Below, in pieces: positions 42,136 to 54,539 of a stretch of DNA of 64,000 nt (position 1 is the first letter of the stretch; every line of letters starts with the position of its first letter). The notes beneath the pieces are model-generated. The model did not search any database and was not told the origin of the DNA. It worked only from the letters and a program-made list of their open reading frames with translations. This DNA comes from Flaveria trinervia (lineage: Eukaryota > Streptophyta > Magnoliopsida > Asterales > Asteraceae). The position numbers were made by a program, and so were the translations under genes. The stretch covers positions 110,041,706 through 110,105,705 of the forward strand of contig CM046442.1 of NCBI GenBank assembly GCA_025506515.1. Reading direction: 5' to 3'.

Positions 42136-42379
42136 CAACACTTGGCTTATGTAAAGGATGTGGATACGCTAACACCATAACTGTCTGAGGTACCGGTTGT
42201 GTGTGACTTTCTGGATGTGTTCCCAGAAGACTTACTAGGAGTGCCACCTGACCGAGAGATTAAGTTTCAGATTGATCTGATACCGGGTGCCCAACCTGTT
42301 TCCAAGGCACCGTATCGGTTGGCTCTAACGGAGATGAAAGAGTTGATGGAGCAGTTGCAAGAGCCGCTTGATAAGGGGT
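42136..42379 (+). pseudogene. Gypsy reverse transcriptase N-terminus (element K)
   Basis: LAYVKDVDTLTP, a TAA (42178-42180), then SEVPVVCDFLDVFPEDLLG, PPDREIKFQIDLIPGAQPVSKAPYR and EPLDKG, the typical Tekay/Del start of RT. It is cut after DKG by element E and resumes at 63987 with the GFIR codons. Confidence 0.9.
42375..42379. repeat. Target-site duplication GGGGT (left) of E
   Basis: Repeated at 63987-63991 right after E's 3' LTR end; joining the sides restores the conserved gypsy RT reading through DKGFIR. Confidence 0.92.
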
Positions 42380-42900
42380 TGAAGATCATGTATAGGTTGG
42401 ACTCACCTTAGTTTAGATTATTTACTTTTGATTGTAATAGGTCTTTTGTTAGTTTCTTTTTGTATGTTTTTAGCTTATGTATTTTGGTAGTACAATGAAA
42501 CTGTGAGCAAAACTATAGTTTCGCTCACAGTCAGCTGATTTGTTTGCCTGGCGAAACTTCTGTTTCTCCTGGCGAAACTATAGTTTCGGCAGTACAGTTT
42601 TGCTGACAGCAAAACTGTCTGCGAAACTATAGACTGCTATATATTGTTTTGATTCTTCTTATTGTAGGGGAGTTTGCAAAACCCTAATTGATTATCATTG
42701 TTGCAAGTTACCATTTCAAAGCAGTTAATACACAAAATTATCCTTGTGCTTTATGTTATTGATTGTTGATGATCATTATCTTATTATGAATGAGTTCTTA
42801 TTGTGTTCAATCCTCCTTGTTATTGTTTTTTAGCATATTTGTTGGATATTAAATGATTCTTAATATCATTTGCACTGTAATACGATCACATGGACTAACA
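42380..42900 (+). repeat. E 5' LTR (521 bp)
   Basis: TGAAGATCATG...TGGACTAACA. The last ~220 bp match 63755-63986. 42500-42640 has clustered CGAAACT/AGTTTCG words, including GCGAAACTATAGTTTCGG (42572-42589), then TATATATTG near 42639. Confidence 0.85.
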
Positions 42901-42903
42901 ATA

Positions 42904-42915
42904 TGGAATTAGAGC
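42904..42915 (+). promoter_or_regulatory. E primer binding site, degenerate
   Basis: TGGAATTAGAGC; two differences from TGGTATCAGAGC. Confidence 0.8.
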
Positions 42916-43165
42916 CTTAGTGCTCATGATTTGTTGAGTTTTTTTGGTGGTTTTTGTTCAATATCTTGTTTCAATCATTTTCAGTTCCTTATTGGATGTT
43001 TTTGATGTGGAAATTGATTGAGTTTACCTTGTTTTTGGTTGTGGAAGCCTTGCTAATCATCAGATCTCAATTCATTGAGTTTTTGATGATTTCAGACTGA
43101 TTTTGGGTTGAAAAAAGGTTTCAGATGATTTGATTCTTATGCATGCTCCAAGAAAATATGACGCA
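42916..43165 (+). other. E leader remnant; gag and protease deleted
   Basis: No gag or protease text remains between the primer site and the IN zinc domain. The joint is near 43140-43165, where T-rich leader gives way to text resembling YDAYLLDMNS before IN. Confidence 0.7.
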
Positions 43166-44098
43166 TATCTTCTTGATATGAACTCCAGCGAGTAAAGTCT
43201 ACCGCAACTTGTCTTCTTTCTAAAGATTCAACCTTTGAGTCTCTTTTATGGCATCGTTGATTAGGCCACGTAATTTTAAAATAATAAACAAATTAGTCAA
43301 AAACAATCTCGTAAGAGGACTCCTTTTAAAAGATTTTTCTATGAACGGAAAATGTATGGCTTGTGCCAAGGGCAAACAACACAATAAACCACATAAGCCC
43401 AAACTTGAAAACAACATAACTTGTCCTCTCGAGTTGTTACATACTGATTTGTTTGGCCCAATTAGCGTTAAATCTATTGATAAAAATCTTTTTGCCTTGT
43501 TGTTATAGATGATTTCTCCAAATATTCATGGGTGAGATTTCTTGCACACAAAGGAGAGGTTGCTGAAGAATTGAAGAAGTTAATTCTTTCTATCGAGACA
43601 ATCAGCAAGAGAAAGGTTCTAGGGTTGAGAAGTGACAATGGCACTGAATTCAAAAATCAGATTCTTGATTCATTCTGCGCTCAAAAAGGGATTGTGAGAC
43701 AGTTTAGTTCTACCAGGACACCTCAACAGAATGGTGTAGCTGAACGAAAGAATCGCTCTCATTGAAGCGCACATACAATGCTCATAGAATCTTCGTTACC
43801 CATTATCTTTTGGGCTGAAGCCGTAAATTATGCTTCAGATGTTCTAAACCGAGTGTTGATTGCCAAGGACAAAATGAATACCCCTTATGAACTTTTTCAT
43901 AAGAGGAAACCTCTAATTGACTTCTTTTGGCCATTTGGTTACTCTTGCACTCTTTTGAATACTCAATCTCAAAAGACAAAGTTCGGTGCCGTGTCTGACG
44001 AGTGTTACTTTGTTGGTTACTCTTCTTCTCAAAAGGCCTATCGAGTATATAACAAGAGAACACGTATCGTTCAAGAGTCGTTCTATGTTAATTGGTAG
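43166..44098 (+). pseudogene. E integrase (zinc finger, core, C-terminus)
   Basis: WHR-LGHVNFKIINK with a TAG inside HxxxH (43262), CMACAKGKQHNK, LLHTDLFGPI; a frame slip at ~43505; then RSDNGTEFKNQILDSF, NGVAERKNRS (D,D,E all recognisable), another slip at ~43770, FWAEAVNYASDVLNRVLI, CYFVGYSSSQKAYRVYN. Three lesions. Confidence 0.9.
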
Positions 44099-44640
44099 GA
44101 GTCTAACTCCTCTGATGTTCGATCTGAACCAGCATGGTTCTTTGACTCTGATACTATGTTTAATTCTTTTAATCTTCTATTTTTTGATGATGATGCATCC
44201 ATTCCAAATGTTCAAACTAATATTATCTCCTCAACCCCATCTCCTGCTCATTCCACCTCTTTAGCAAATGATGCCATTTCAACTGATGTTGGATCATCTT
44301 CTTTGCGTCCATTCCAAATGTTCAAACTATATTATCTCCTCAACCCCATCTCCTGCTCATTCCACCTCTTTAGCAAATGATGCCATTTCAGCTGATGTTG
44401 GATCATCTTCTTTATTACTTGATCTGTCACCAACACCTGTTTCTACTTCACCAACTGATGCTTCTTCACCAACATCTCTTCCTTCATCTCCTACATCTAT
44501 CCCTTCACAACCTATTCCATCCCTCTCACCCTCATCTAATCATTCAAAATCTATGAACAAAACTTCTCCAAACACCTTCCCTTTAGACACAGACTTCAAA
44601 ACTTTGAAAGATCATCCTCTTGATAATGTTATTGGATCAA
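44099..44640 (+). pseudogene. E IN-RT linker with a 110-bp tandem duplication
   Basis: Ser/Pro/Thr-rich linker. 44199-44308 is repeated at 44309-44417 with one base missing, so the two copies are in different frames. Followed by LDNVIGSITDGVRTPSQSG. Confidence 0.8.
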
Positions 44641-46283
44641 TCACTGATGGTGTTCGGACGCCGAGTCAATCTGGTTTGATTAATATCTGCCTCTTCTCTT
44701 GCTTCATCTCTCAAACTGTCCCGAAAAATGTGCATGCCGCTCATAGGACCCATGCTGGGTGGAGTCAATGCAATTGGAGCTTCAACAATTCAGAAAGCTC
44801 AAAGCTTGGACCTTGGTTGGCTTGCCTCCCAACAAATGCCCAATTGGTACAAAATGGGTGTTTAAGTACAAACTGAATGATCGTGGTGTGGTGGTGCGTA
44901 ACAAGTCTAGACTAGTTGTGTAGGGTTTTACTCAAGAAGAAAGGATTGACTATATTGAAGTCTTCGCTCAGTCGCCTGTCTTGAAGCAATCAGGATTTTT
45001 CTCGCTCATGCTGCTCATAAACAGTTCAAGGTCTATCAGATGGATGTCAAGTGTGCTTTCCTTTATGGAGACATTGATGAGGAGATATATGTGTGTCAAC
45101 CACCAGGTTTTGAGGATCTTGATTTTCCCGATAAAGTCTTTAAGCTGGACAAATCTCTGTATGGTCTTCATCAGGCTCTTAGGATCTAGTATGAGACCCT
45201 GACCCAGTATCTCTTAAGTAATGGTTTCTTTCGGGGCACCATCGATATGACTCTTTTTAAAAGGGAAGTGAATGGTGAAATGTTGTTTGTCCAAGTTTAT
45301 GTCGATGATATTATCTTTGGCTCCACCAATTCACTGTTATGTCGAGAGTTTGAAGAAGTGATGCGTAATCGTTTTGAAATGAGTATGATGGGAGAAATGT
45401 GTTTCTTTCTTGGATTACAAGTAGAACAAAAGGATAAAGGTATTCTAATTCATCAAGAAAAGTATGTTAAAGAAATCTTACAGAAATTCAAGATAGATGA
45501 TGCTTCTCCTAAAATGACTCCCTTTACTGCTCAGACTTGTCTCATTCCTGATAAGAATAGGAAATCTATTGATCCTCATCTCTACAGATCTATAATTGGT
45601 TCTCTCATGTATCTTACGGTAAGTCGACCTGATATCACTTTTGCTGTAGGATATTGTGTTCGATATCAGTCGGCCCCAAAGGAGTCTCATGAGAAAGCTG
45701 TCAAGAGAATTTTTTGTTATCTCAAAGGCTCATCTCGTTTAGGTCTTTGGTACCCTTATGGAGGGAATTTTGATTTACATGCTTATTCTGACAGTGATTC
45801 TAATGGTTGTAGGTTAAACAAAAAATTAGTGTCCGGAGGGTGTCAATACCTAGGTAATTATCTGGTGTTTTGGCAGAGCAAGAAACAGACCACGGTCTCT
45901 CTTTCTATAGGAGAAGCAGAATACATTGCTGCCTCTAGTTGATGTTCCCAAGTCCACACGAGAAAGCTCAAAGCAGTCTAGCTAAGCCAAGTAAAGCTGT
46001 GCCAGATACGGATGAGATGATTGACTATGGAATTAATTTTCTCCACACGTCGTTGTTTTGTGACAATGAAGCTGCCATCAGAATCGCTAAAAATCCTATT
46101 CATCATTCTTGAACCAAGTGCATCGAAACACGGATTCATGCAATTCGTGATGCACAAGAAAAATGTTTTATTGATATTATTCTTATTGATACAAAAAATC
46201 AAAAGGCAGATCTTTTCAGGAAAACTTTCGATAAACCTCGCTTTTATGAATTAATCTCTATGTTAGGGTTAATATCTTTTTAA
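44641..46283 (+). pseudogene. E reverse transcriptase and RNase H
   Basis: Fragments in three frames cover VIGSITDG, GTKWVFKYKLNDRG, NKSRLVV followed by TAG (44921-44923), RWMSSVLSFMETL frame for the DVKCAFLYG region, and DKSLYGLHQA. 45247-45942 is open: LFVQVYVDDIIFGSTNS, FEMSMMGEMCFFLGLQV, SRPDITFAVGYCVRYQ, YSDSDSNGC and GEAEYIAASS, ending at TGA (45940-45942). The end of RNase H continues with frameshifts to TAA 46281-46283. The catalytic YVDD is intact. Confidence 0.9.
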
Positions 46284-47355
46284 ACCTCCTTCTTTTCTTA
46301 CTTTTAAATAAAAAAATATATTAAATCCATATTTATAATCTTTTAAAATTATAATATTAATAATATTAACCTTTTAAAATAAAATTTTGGGGGAGCATCA
46401 AAATAATCTGGGTGTTAATTTTGAAATGACAAGAAATAATTTTATATCCTCCGGATATGTTCATTTTTGCAAGATTGGTACTTAAAATGAGAAATGATAG
46501 TAACTAATATTGTTATCTGATTCACATCTTAATTTTAAAAGCACATATATTGCTCAAACAAACAGAATCTGTAATGATATGCATGATAGACTCAGCCTGA
46601 CAAATAAAGTAAGCAGAAGCATTTTGATTTAAATTAAATCTCTGCTTAAGGTGTCTGGATTTTCACGATCATTTTGGCCTGCACGGAAACTGACTCCCGA
46701 CAAAAAGTGGATTGAGAATTGATCTTATAGCTCATGTCCTATACATCTATGTCTTGTTCTTGTGATAATCTCCTTTGCTGTACGGTGGTACTGACCTGGA
46801 GTGATGATCTCCTCTGCTGTACGGTGGTACTGACCTGGAGCTCTCATCGGCACATGATTAAATGGTCATCTCCGTTGTTGTATGTGAGTATAGACCTGGA
46901 GCTCTCACCTATTTGATCTAAGCTGTATCAAATCATCTAACGATGATTTCATATCTGAATGCAATATTTTGATAATAATAACTTGCACACTAATGAACAT
47001 GCCTTGCTCTCTAAAGATCGTTTCGAAATTCAAGATATCCTGAGGTTGGACGAGGGTTTTTGCCATAATGATTGTGTGGTTCTAACATTCTAAAGCATTT
47101 AATCGAACCTTAACAAATCATTTGTTGCTTGTTGAAAAAGAAAGGGCTTGAGTTTAAGCGGACAAACATATCAGCAATCGTTATTGATCTGTTTAAGAAT
47201 TTCAAAATCATTCAAGACTGTGATTCGTATCAGTCATCGGTATGATCTCATTGCCGGTCGATGATCTAATTCATCTCTGTGCTATACTTATCTTGGGGAT
47301 GTGATCTCTGATCAATTTTGATCTCAGTAATCATTTATGTTAAAAAAAATGATGT
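46284..47355 (+). other. E spacer: internal polypurine tract and triplicated conserved box
   Basis: Non-coding. TTGGGGGAGC at 46387-46396 is polypurine-tract-like. The conserved box occurs as near-tandem copies at 46768-46801 and 46808-46840 (40-bp period), with a weaker third at 46868-46901. GTTTAAGCGGACAAACATAT near 47155 matches the G spacer. Confidence 0.75.
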
Positions 47356-47990
47356 CAGTGAAACTATATCTTCGCTACTTGTTTCGCTAGACGAAACTAC
47401 AATTTCGCTCAGCTTTTTCATCCAAAAAGATGTCTGGTGAAATTACAATTTTGCCCGGCGAAACTATTCTTTTATCTGGCAAAACTATTTGCTACTTAAA
47501 TCTTTTGTGAAATTATTCCATCACACTTTCGCACGTTCGTATATTTCATTTTCATTGGGCTTTACCGTGACCGGTTCAAACGAAATCGTGATTTTAGGTT
47601 GTTGCTTATGATTGTTGGTTGTATTTGGTTCGCAAGTGAGTTTCGAACTCAGGACTTTCTTTTAATCTTGTTAATAATAACACATTTTCAGTTTATTTTA
47701 TTGTGTCTCTTCGGTGTCTTCGCTGTTCATCCAGCGAAACTACCGATTATCCGGCGAAACTGAATGAAAGTTCTTTATTTTTCAGCGAAACTGTGAGGTT
47801 ATTCTGTCCAAACGAACTTAACAGTTTCGCTGACCAAGCTTCAGTTTCGCCCTCTTTGAACGAAGTTCTTATAGTTTCGCCCGGTCGAAACTACCTTTCA
47901 TTTTTAGCGAATTTGTTATGTTTTAGCTAGCGAAACTACACTTTTGCCCGCCGAAACTGTCTGCGAAACTATACTTTCGGCTAGAGAATT
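47356..47990. repeat. Array of CGAAACT-NN-AGTTTCG motifs upstream of E aORF
   Basis: About twenty-five half sites (gcgaaact, agtttcgc), some paired as inverted repeats (cgaaactacaatttcgc, 47392-47408). Same words as the E 5' LTR at 42500-42640. Confidence 0.87.
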
Positions 47991-47994
47991 TATT

Positions 47995-48080
47995 ATGTTA
48001 TTATTTTATTATTATTATTATTATTATTTATTTTATTTTTATTTTTATTTTTATTTTTATTTATTCTTTATTATTTTCTT
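47995..48080 (+). repeat. (TTA)n / (TTTTA)n microsatellite
   Basis: Simple T-rich repeat just before the predicted splice acceptor of the E aORF; it lengthens the pyrimidine-rich side. Confidence 0.85.
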
Positions 48081-48102
48081 AATTCCTTGAATTCTTATTC
48101 AA

Positions 48103-48129
48103 CTTATTTGGTCTCTTTCTCAGGTTCAA
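48103..48129 (+). promoter_or_regulatory. Predicted 3' splice site directly before E aORF
   Basis: TTTGGTCTCTTTCTCAG at 48107-48123, 6 nt before the ATG at 48130. Confidence 0.6.
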
Positions 48130-49305
48130 ATGGCTAACTTAAAGTTTGATGAGAGGAATAACATCACTACTATTCTGGATACACATCCTAAAGCTGTCGG
48201 GTTTAGAGACTGTATTAGATGGCTGCAAAGATCCCCCATAGCTTATGCTGTATCTCATTCCACCACCATATATGATCTTCATATCAGAGATTTTTGGAGA
48301 TCTACTAAGTATGATACATGAGGGAATACACAAAGAATTACTACTAAAGTCTTAGATCATGAGGTGGCCATTACTGAGATTTTTTCGAGGATTTTGAGGC
48401 TCGAAGAGGATTCTGGAGACGAGGTTTCTATGTCTGATTCAGAGGTGTTCGAGGCACTCAGAAGCATGGGCTATGAGGGGCTAGCTTTTGGTTCCCAAAA
48501 GGAGATCAAGAAGTCAATTCTGTCCAAGGAATGGAGATTTATTGCTCACGTCTTCATCATGTGTCTTGATCACCGTAAAGGTGGATCAGACGGGCTAAAT
48601 ATTGACTGGGCAAAAGCGATGGTGTTGTGTTGCAGAGGAGAGAAGGCCAACATTGCTAAATTGATATTCGCCTGCATGGCTGAGAATGTGATGGCTTTAA
48701 AGAATGATAAATGGCTGTTGTATCCTCGTTTTCTTCAAATGATTTTTAATGACCTAATACCAAATGTACCAAGACATGGAGAGGTGAAGAGGATGGTACA
48801 AATGAATCCCCGTATCTTTGCTGACTGCTATTCTATTCACCATGATTTTAGTGGGAACATCACCCATCTCTGGGAGAACATGTACCCTCCAAAGAGATGG
48901 AATTACATTAGACGGGTGGATGAATCTGAGAATAAAAGAGCTGAAGAAACCAGGGCACAACAATCTGATGCAACCAAGAAGAGAAAGAGATATGCTAAGG
49001 AGAAAGATTATGATTTTGAAGAAGACATAAATGAAAGAGCTGAAGAGATAAGGATAGAGAAGGAAAAGAGATCGAAGAAGAAAGCTGATACAGTAGAGTT
49101 TGAGAGGCGAACTAAACAGACACATCAAGGATTCACTAAGAGGAGGGAAGAAAGAGGAAACCTAGATGAAGACATGATTCACAATCTTAATAGTTCTTTA
49201 GCAAATGAACTGAGCATGATAAAGACTAAACTCACAAACCAAGAGATTCGAGAAAAGCAAAAAGATGAGGTGATAGAGGGCATGAAGAAGATGCTTGTCG
49301 ATTAA
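48130..49305 (+). pseudogene. E aORF, first part (one in-frame stop)
   Basis: MANLKFDERNNITTILDTHP..., TGA at 48319-48321, then the same frame from 48364 to TAA at 49303-49305 (392 codons in all). It shares with G and D the core LIFACMAENVMALKNDKW then YPRFLQMIFNDLIP (~48720). The C-terminal third is a charged helix (RAEEIRIEKEKRSKKK), with a likely nuclear signal KKRKRY and a coiled-coil end. No intron is apparent here, unlike G, I and F. Confidence 0.82.
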
Positions 49306-50311
49306 AACTGCCCGCTGAAGAAGTTATTTGAGGAGATTGCCCATCCAAAAGCTGCAGCTGGCCTGCCTAATCAACTAAGTTAATCTGAGTTAAATGATCT
49401 GACTGACACTTCAAAGTACCGTTTCTGAATGTGGGTACTTCATCTAGGGCAGGAGAGGGCACATCTGGTGCAACAATCATTGTTGTTGAAGATTGTGAAA
49501 CAAGAAATGAGGATCTAGGAAGGGAAAATGTAGAGAATATTATTGAGGCTAGGTTTGTAGACTGGGTCTTGATGTAGAGAAGGATCTAGTTGGTGAAGAA
49601 GTGGTGAGGGAGAAGTCAGTGGACAGAGATGGTGAGAAAGGAAAAAGGTTGGTTGATGAAGAAGAGGATGATGAATAGCTTGTTGACTATGATTCTGAAC
49701 CTGAGTTCTATGAAGTCGATGAGAGACCGTTGATCTATGTGGCAAAGAAGGGAGAGGATGCTGAAGATGTGTTTGAGATGGATAGAGCTGATTAGTTTGT
49801 AAAAGAAAAAGAGCCAGAAGAAAGACTCCCCTATTCTAACATATGGAAGGGTTGAGTAAACAGGAGGCCGACAAAAAGATTATAAGCTGGTCCTATAACC
49901 CCGGCCTAAAAATGTTCATGACAAAGAGGAGGGGGGTAGTATTAGCTACATGCATAAGAGGAAGGCTTTTAAGTCCTTGCCTAAATGGGATCTTAGGCGG
50001 TTGGCAGCTCTACCACTTCTGAATGCACATTTGAGTGAAAGAGCCACGCTTCTGGAGAAAGAGATACAGAACAGGCTTAATGACAACTTTGAGTCGTTTG
50101 GCTACATGAAGATAAAAAGGAGAAGGTCGAAGAAAGACAAAGAATGGGAAACGGGAAAGGGAAGAATTGTTCTGAGGGTTAAACCGCCAAAGACGGTGAA
50201 CAAGGTGAAATTGTCTGATCACCTTCCCCGACAGTTACAGGATTTTGAGAAATGGTTCTATGATAATAACACTGGGGAAGCTGTGATTAGGGTGAAGAAT
50301 GGTAAAGAATT
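49306..50311 (+). pseudogene. E aORF, second part, up to the F insertion
   Basis: 49306-49945 has acidic text in broken frames (LVDEEEDDE, LVDYDSEPEFYEVDERP). 49950-50306 is open: FKSLPKWDLRRLAALPLLN (G: LKTLPGFELNQLAKLKLLY), KRRRSKKDKEW, VLRVKPPKTVNKVKLSDHL, FEKWFYDNNTGEAVIRVKNGKEF. It is cut by element F after GAATT (50307-50311) and continues at 63386. Confidence 0.83.
50307..50311. repeat. Target-site duplication GAATT (left) of F
   Basis: Repeated at 63381-63385; joining the sides continues the aORF frame from GKEF into KVFDPMELF. Confidence 0.94.
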
Positions 50312-51058
50312 TGTTAGGGACAGTGTACTGGACGGAGTACTAACTGATTCACGTGTATACCAACTCAAATAGTGCGGAATCCTATTTCATTGGTGATCCA
50401 ATCAGTGAGAACGTTAACTCGATCGATATAAGATTAAACTAAACGTTAAGAATGAATACGAATAGATCAAGAATGATCTATGAACTTGGACTGGCTTTCT
50501 TGGACATTCTGGACGGCTAGGCTACGAATAGAGTCGAAATATTGAAAGTGTTATGTTTTCCACGAATTAAGTGGTATTTATAGTTAGGGTTACTCATTCG
50601 TGCGACTGAACCATTAGCATGGTTTAGTCATGCGATTGAGTCATGCGGTTGATCCATTCGCACGAGTGAGTGTTTAGTCGTGCAACTAAGTCAATCTCAT
50701 GTCACAATTATGTGACTGATCTAGTCTCCTGGTTCAGTTGTGCGACTGGTTCATTAGCATGAAGTTGTTCATGCGTATGGTCCATTAGCATGGGCCATTC
50801 GCATGAGAACTTCATATGACTAAGTTTGAATATGTTTCTCATAATTCTTTGACTATGATCTATTCAAACAACCACAAACCTATATAATTGGATCAATATG
50901 CATTAATAAATGATAAACATTAAAACATACACTGAAACATTAAACATTAAGATCAACAACCACATATTATGTTTCATTCAACTCATACGTTTCATTACAT
51001 TTAGGACATGACAGACATATTACATTAAGATCGTAAACTAGGTACATATGGATCAACA
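50312..51058 (-). repeat. F 3' LTR (747 bp)
   Basis: Minus strand TGTTGATCCATATG...GTCCCTAACA. TATA box on the minus strand at 50582-50575 (TATAAATA). Motif cluster 50585-50810. Confidence 0.95.
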
Positions 51059-51060
51059 AA

Positions 51061-51069
51061 CTCCCCCTT
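51061..51069 (-). promoter_or_regulatory. F polypurine tract
   Basis: Minus strand AAGGGGGAG, same as G and I. Confidence 0.92.
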
Positions 51070-51103
51070 GGACCTAGTTTCCTTCATTGTCTGGCATCCT
51101 TCA

Positions 51104-52286
51104 TTATCTCGTCAAACTTCTTATGCCTCTCCTTGACTGTGACTGCAACGTGTATCTTGAATGCAAAGCAGGTCTTATTACATTTTGAAATTGGAGGGCC
51201 TGTATAATATCCTGCGGATCATAGAATAATGGCCACCTGTATAAAGTATAAACATCATTCGCTGATAGGTTGGTTAGCCACATTGGGTCAAATACCCAGA
51301 TGGTCTCCATTTGGCGCTCTTTCTGTAATACTATTACCGCTTCTCCTATTCTCCAGTCATAATACCACCACTTGAAGTGGGGAGTGAAGTCCTGTGGCAT
51401 TTCCCTCAATGGATCTTAGACATAGTACGCGGAGGACTCCACTTCAACACCATTTTGGGTTTCCCTAGTCCTTGGGTCCACCTCTGACCTTCGAATGTAC
51501 CTCGTAGGTTGTTGAGGGTTGAAATTAACCCATCATGTGTGGTATTCTCTCTCAACGTAGCTTCAAACCAGCCTGACATCTTCCTAGGGCCAGCATACAA
51601 CAGGTTCAGGCGTGCTAACTAGTTGAGCTCAAAACTAGGATGAGTCTTCAGATCATGTGGAAATCTGAAGTACTTGATTCCCTTCTCCCTCTTCACAGCA
51701 TATACATTAGGATCCTCAAAGTAAGCCCACGCGATAATCTTGCCAGACACCTTAAGATGCTTCTTTACTTTGTAGAGCTTGGCGTAAGCACTCGGCTTTG
51801 GCACTGTGCGTTGGGCACGGATCTCTACAAAACAAGCCACCTATTCATCCTTTTTGTTTTCAACATCGGCGTCCGTGGCTTGAGCTTGGCTTTCTGATTT
51901 CTCGGTCTCCCTCTCCATCATATCCAATTTAACATGCATATCACTGTCGAGTGTATCTCCAAAATCAGGGACCATATTTCCCTCTCGATCAGTATATTTT
52001 GGATAGTGCTGTGCTGTGATGTCTTTAATCTCTATCTTATCAACATCATTGAGCTCGTTATCACTAGCAACATCGACAGTAAGGGCATCCTTAACCAATT
52101 CATCCGGGTTTAACTAGAACATTTCTGCGAGTTGCTCATCTGTGAGGTTGTGAATAATTTCTTCTTCTTCGGGAGTATAGCTTATTGACCTCCTGACAAT
52201 ACCTTGCAGATCAAGTATCATTGTGAGTTGTGACTTGATATGCTGAAGGGGAGCAACATCATAGTCATCTCACTGATAATGTGGAT
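51104..52286 (-). pseudogene. F aORF, last exon
   Basis: Minus strand NPHYQ, TGA, DDYDVAPLQHIKSQLTMI, SYTPEEEEIIHNLTDEQLAEMF, KIIAWAYFEDPNVYAVKREKG, YFRFPHDLKTHPSFELN, WYYDWRIGEAVIVLQKE, VFDPMWLTNLSANDVYTLYRWPLFYDPQD. Stops or frame slips at ~52115, 51840, 51617 and 51410. Confidence 0.82.
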
Positions 52287-52434
52287 CTGCTTGATTTAAA
52301 ACATTTAACACATCATGCATCAGTAAATAATCAAGATAGTAAACATTAATATATACATAAACATTCATGCATATAAGTTTAATACAATATTCAAATTACA
52401 CATGATTTAAATTACACAAACATCTATGCATTAC
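52287..52434 (-). other. Predicted intron in F aORF (148 nt)
   Basis: Minus strand AAA|GTAATG (GT at 52434-52433), AT-rich body, TTTACTGATGC branch-like, AAGCAG| at 52287. Joins A + AT in frame, as in G and I. Confidence 0.68.
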
Positions 52435-54463
52435 TTTTGTCTTGAATCATGTGTTCCTCTGCTGTCAGGGCTGATGTCGAGGCACCCAGATCTTGATTCC
52501 TTTTGGTCCGCCTCTCACTAGCTTCTTGTGCACCCGAAGCAGATGGATCTCCTTCTCCTTCATCGTCTCCTCCATCTTCATCATCACCTTCATCATCATC
52601 ATCACATCATCATCACCATCATCACCATCATCATCGTCGCCCTCTCTGATCTTTAGAGGCTCATCTTTTATGCCCTTAAGTTTGAGCAGGATGGTCCTCT
52701 TGGCATCCTCCAACTCCTCAATCTTCTTAGTAGATAACACGTTCTGCTCCTTGAGTTGGGTAATCTCTTGACTCTGAGCAGCCATTTGCTGAGCCTGCTT
52801 CTCAATTTGCTATGCCTGCTGAGAGATCTGATATGATTGTGCAACAGTAAGCTCCACTAACTGTCAGAGCTGAGCAGTCTTCTCGTCATTGGCGGCTAAC
52901 AGCTTCAGCACCATACGATTTAGTGCTGAAAGCTGTTCTTCTACCCCACTTGGAGGTAGAGATGATCCTGAAGGGAAAGATGGGTGATATGATGGTCCTG
53001 CCGGGTGGCTAGTGGTGGTGGTGGTGGCAGTGGTGAATATGGGAGGTGGTATGTGTGTGGGTGGTGATGGGTAAGCTGTAGTGGTGGTGGATGTGATGTG
53101 GGTAAGTGGTGGAGTGGCTGAGGTAGTGGTGGTGTGTGTGGTGGCAGTAGTGGTGACAGGTGGAATGGTGGTAGTGGTGGTGGTGGTGGTGGTAGTAGTG
53201 GCTGAGGTAGTGGTAGAGTTTAAGGTGAACTTCAGTCTCTTCCGCTTCTTGCCATAGGGGTGAGCCATTCTCTTCTTCCTTTTGCCTTTAGGCACTGTGG
53301 CTCCCCATTGGCTGCAGGGCGGGTCCGGGGTATATGAGGGATCTAAATCAGCAGCAGCAGCATCCTCCGACTCCCTTTGGCGTCCACCAACCGCCTTTAT
53401 ACCTCTCTCTGTGGCAACCACCCTGCTGCCCACAATCCTGGTCAGTGATTCCTCATCACTCTCCTCCTCATCAAGATGGAAAAAATCCTGATGGAAGCTG
53501 GCAGTGGTGGCGTCTCCATGAGTGGGTGGTGGAGGTGTAACATGTGCAGTGCTGGTCCTAGAAGCAGCGGGGCCAGAATCTCCACCAACGTCACCGTCAA
53601 CATCATCGAAGTCATCAGATGGAAGAGCAATCTGCTCAACATCTGAGTCACTCTCCTCATGGCGCCACTTACGTCTTGCCGGCACCATGTAATCCTCCCG
53701 GGCCAGGTGCCCAAACAGTCTCCTCACAGGGGGTTTGACTTGCTTTCCCCTGTAGACCTTAATGCGGCCCAAAGTAGTTTCATCCATCACCTCAAGTGAT
53801 ACCGCATCATGGCTCTCCTTAGGCAAGGAAGGCAGCTTTTCATGGATAATATCTGTAAGAATCCTAGGTACATACAGAAGCCCTTCTCGTATTTGGCCTC
53901 AAGATTCTCTATCAGGTATGCAAATATCATGCTAGAGAAGCTGAAGGGGTGGTTTAGCACCAGTGCCACGTAGGGATTCTGGATTTTGTCCGATAAGTCA
54001 TCAAAGCCACCCCTCCTCGAAGCTATGCACTTCAGTATCACGTATGCCAAGTACTTGAACTGGGGACACAGGTTGCTTTTGTTTAGCACACCTGCATTGA
54101 TGTTCCCAGAGTACTTCATCCCGAGGAAGTATCCCCTCACTATCAGAGGGTGTAGCCTGGTTGGGTAAGCAGGATCATCACCCAGATCCAGTACTCGCGA
54201 AGATCTGCAGCAATCGCCTCTATGTCATGCCCAAATATAGTACTCCTGATGCAGTAGGGCTCACGAGATTGATCAACTGATGCATCCTCATAGAAGGCCT
54301 GTTGTATAGACCTGTAGGGAGTGCATGGTGTAGATATGGCTCGGTGTATCCGTGATCTCTTCAGGAAAGCTATGATGCCAGCAAACTCGGCAGCGTTCTA
54401 AGTGGTGGCGTCTAGATGAGCACAAATATTGTGCTAGATGTTGATGGTCCACCGATCAGCCAT
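52435..54463 (-). pseudogene. F aORF, first exon
   Basis: ATG at 54463 (MADRWTINI) followed by a TAG at once (G has CCA AAG). 54140-53787 and 53826-52864 carry the YPRF-type domain (here MYLGFLQI: Pro-Arg lost), acidic hinge, basic KKRKRLKF, a longer Thr-rich tract (53230-53010) than in G, and ALNRMVLKLLAANDEKTAQL, then a coiled coil and acidic tail (52785-52465). Stops at ~54443, 54400 and 52862. Confidence 0.8.
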
Positions 54464-54495
54464 CAATCTGTAACACAACAAGCATACAAGTTAGA
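54464..54495 (-). promoter_or_regulatory. Predicted 3' splice site directly before F aORF
   Basis: Minus strand GTATGCTTGTTGTGTTACAG|ATTG then ATG; CAG is at 54470-54468, 4 nt before the start codon, as in G. Confidence 0.6.
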
Positions 54496-54539
54496 TCATC
54501 ACACAACAGGAAGTAATTCAATCTAAACTGTTTGAGGTT

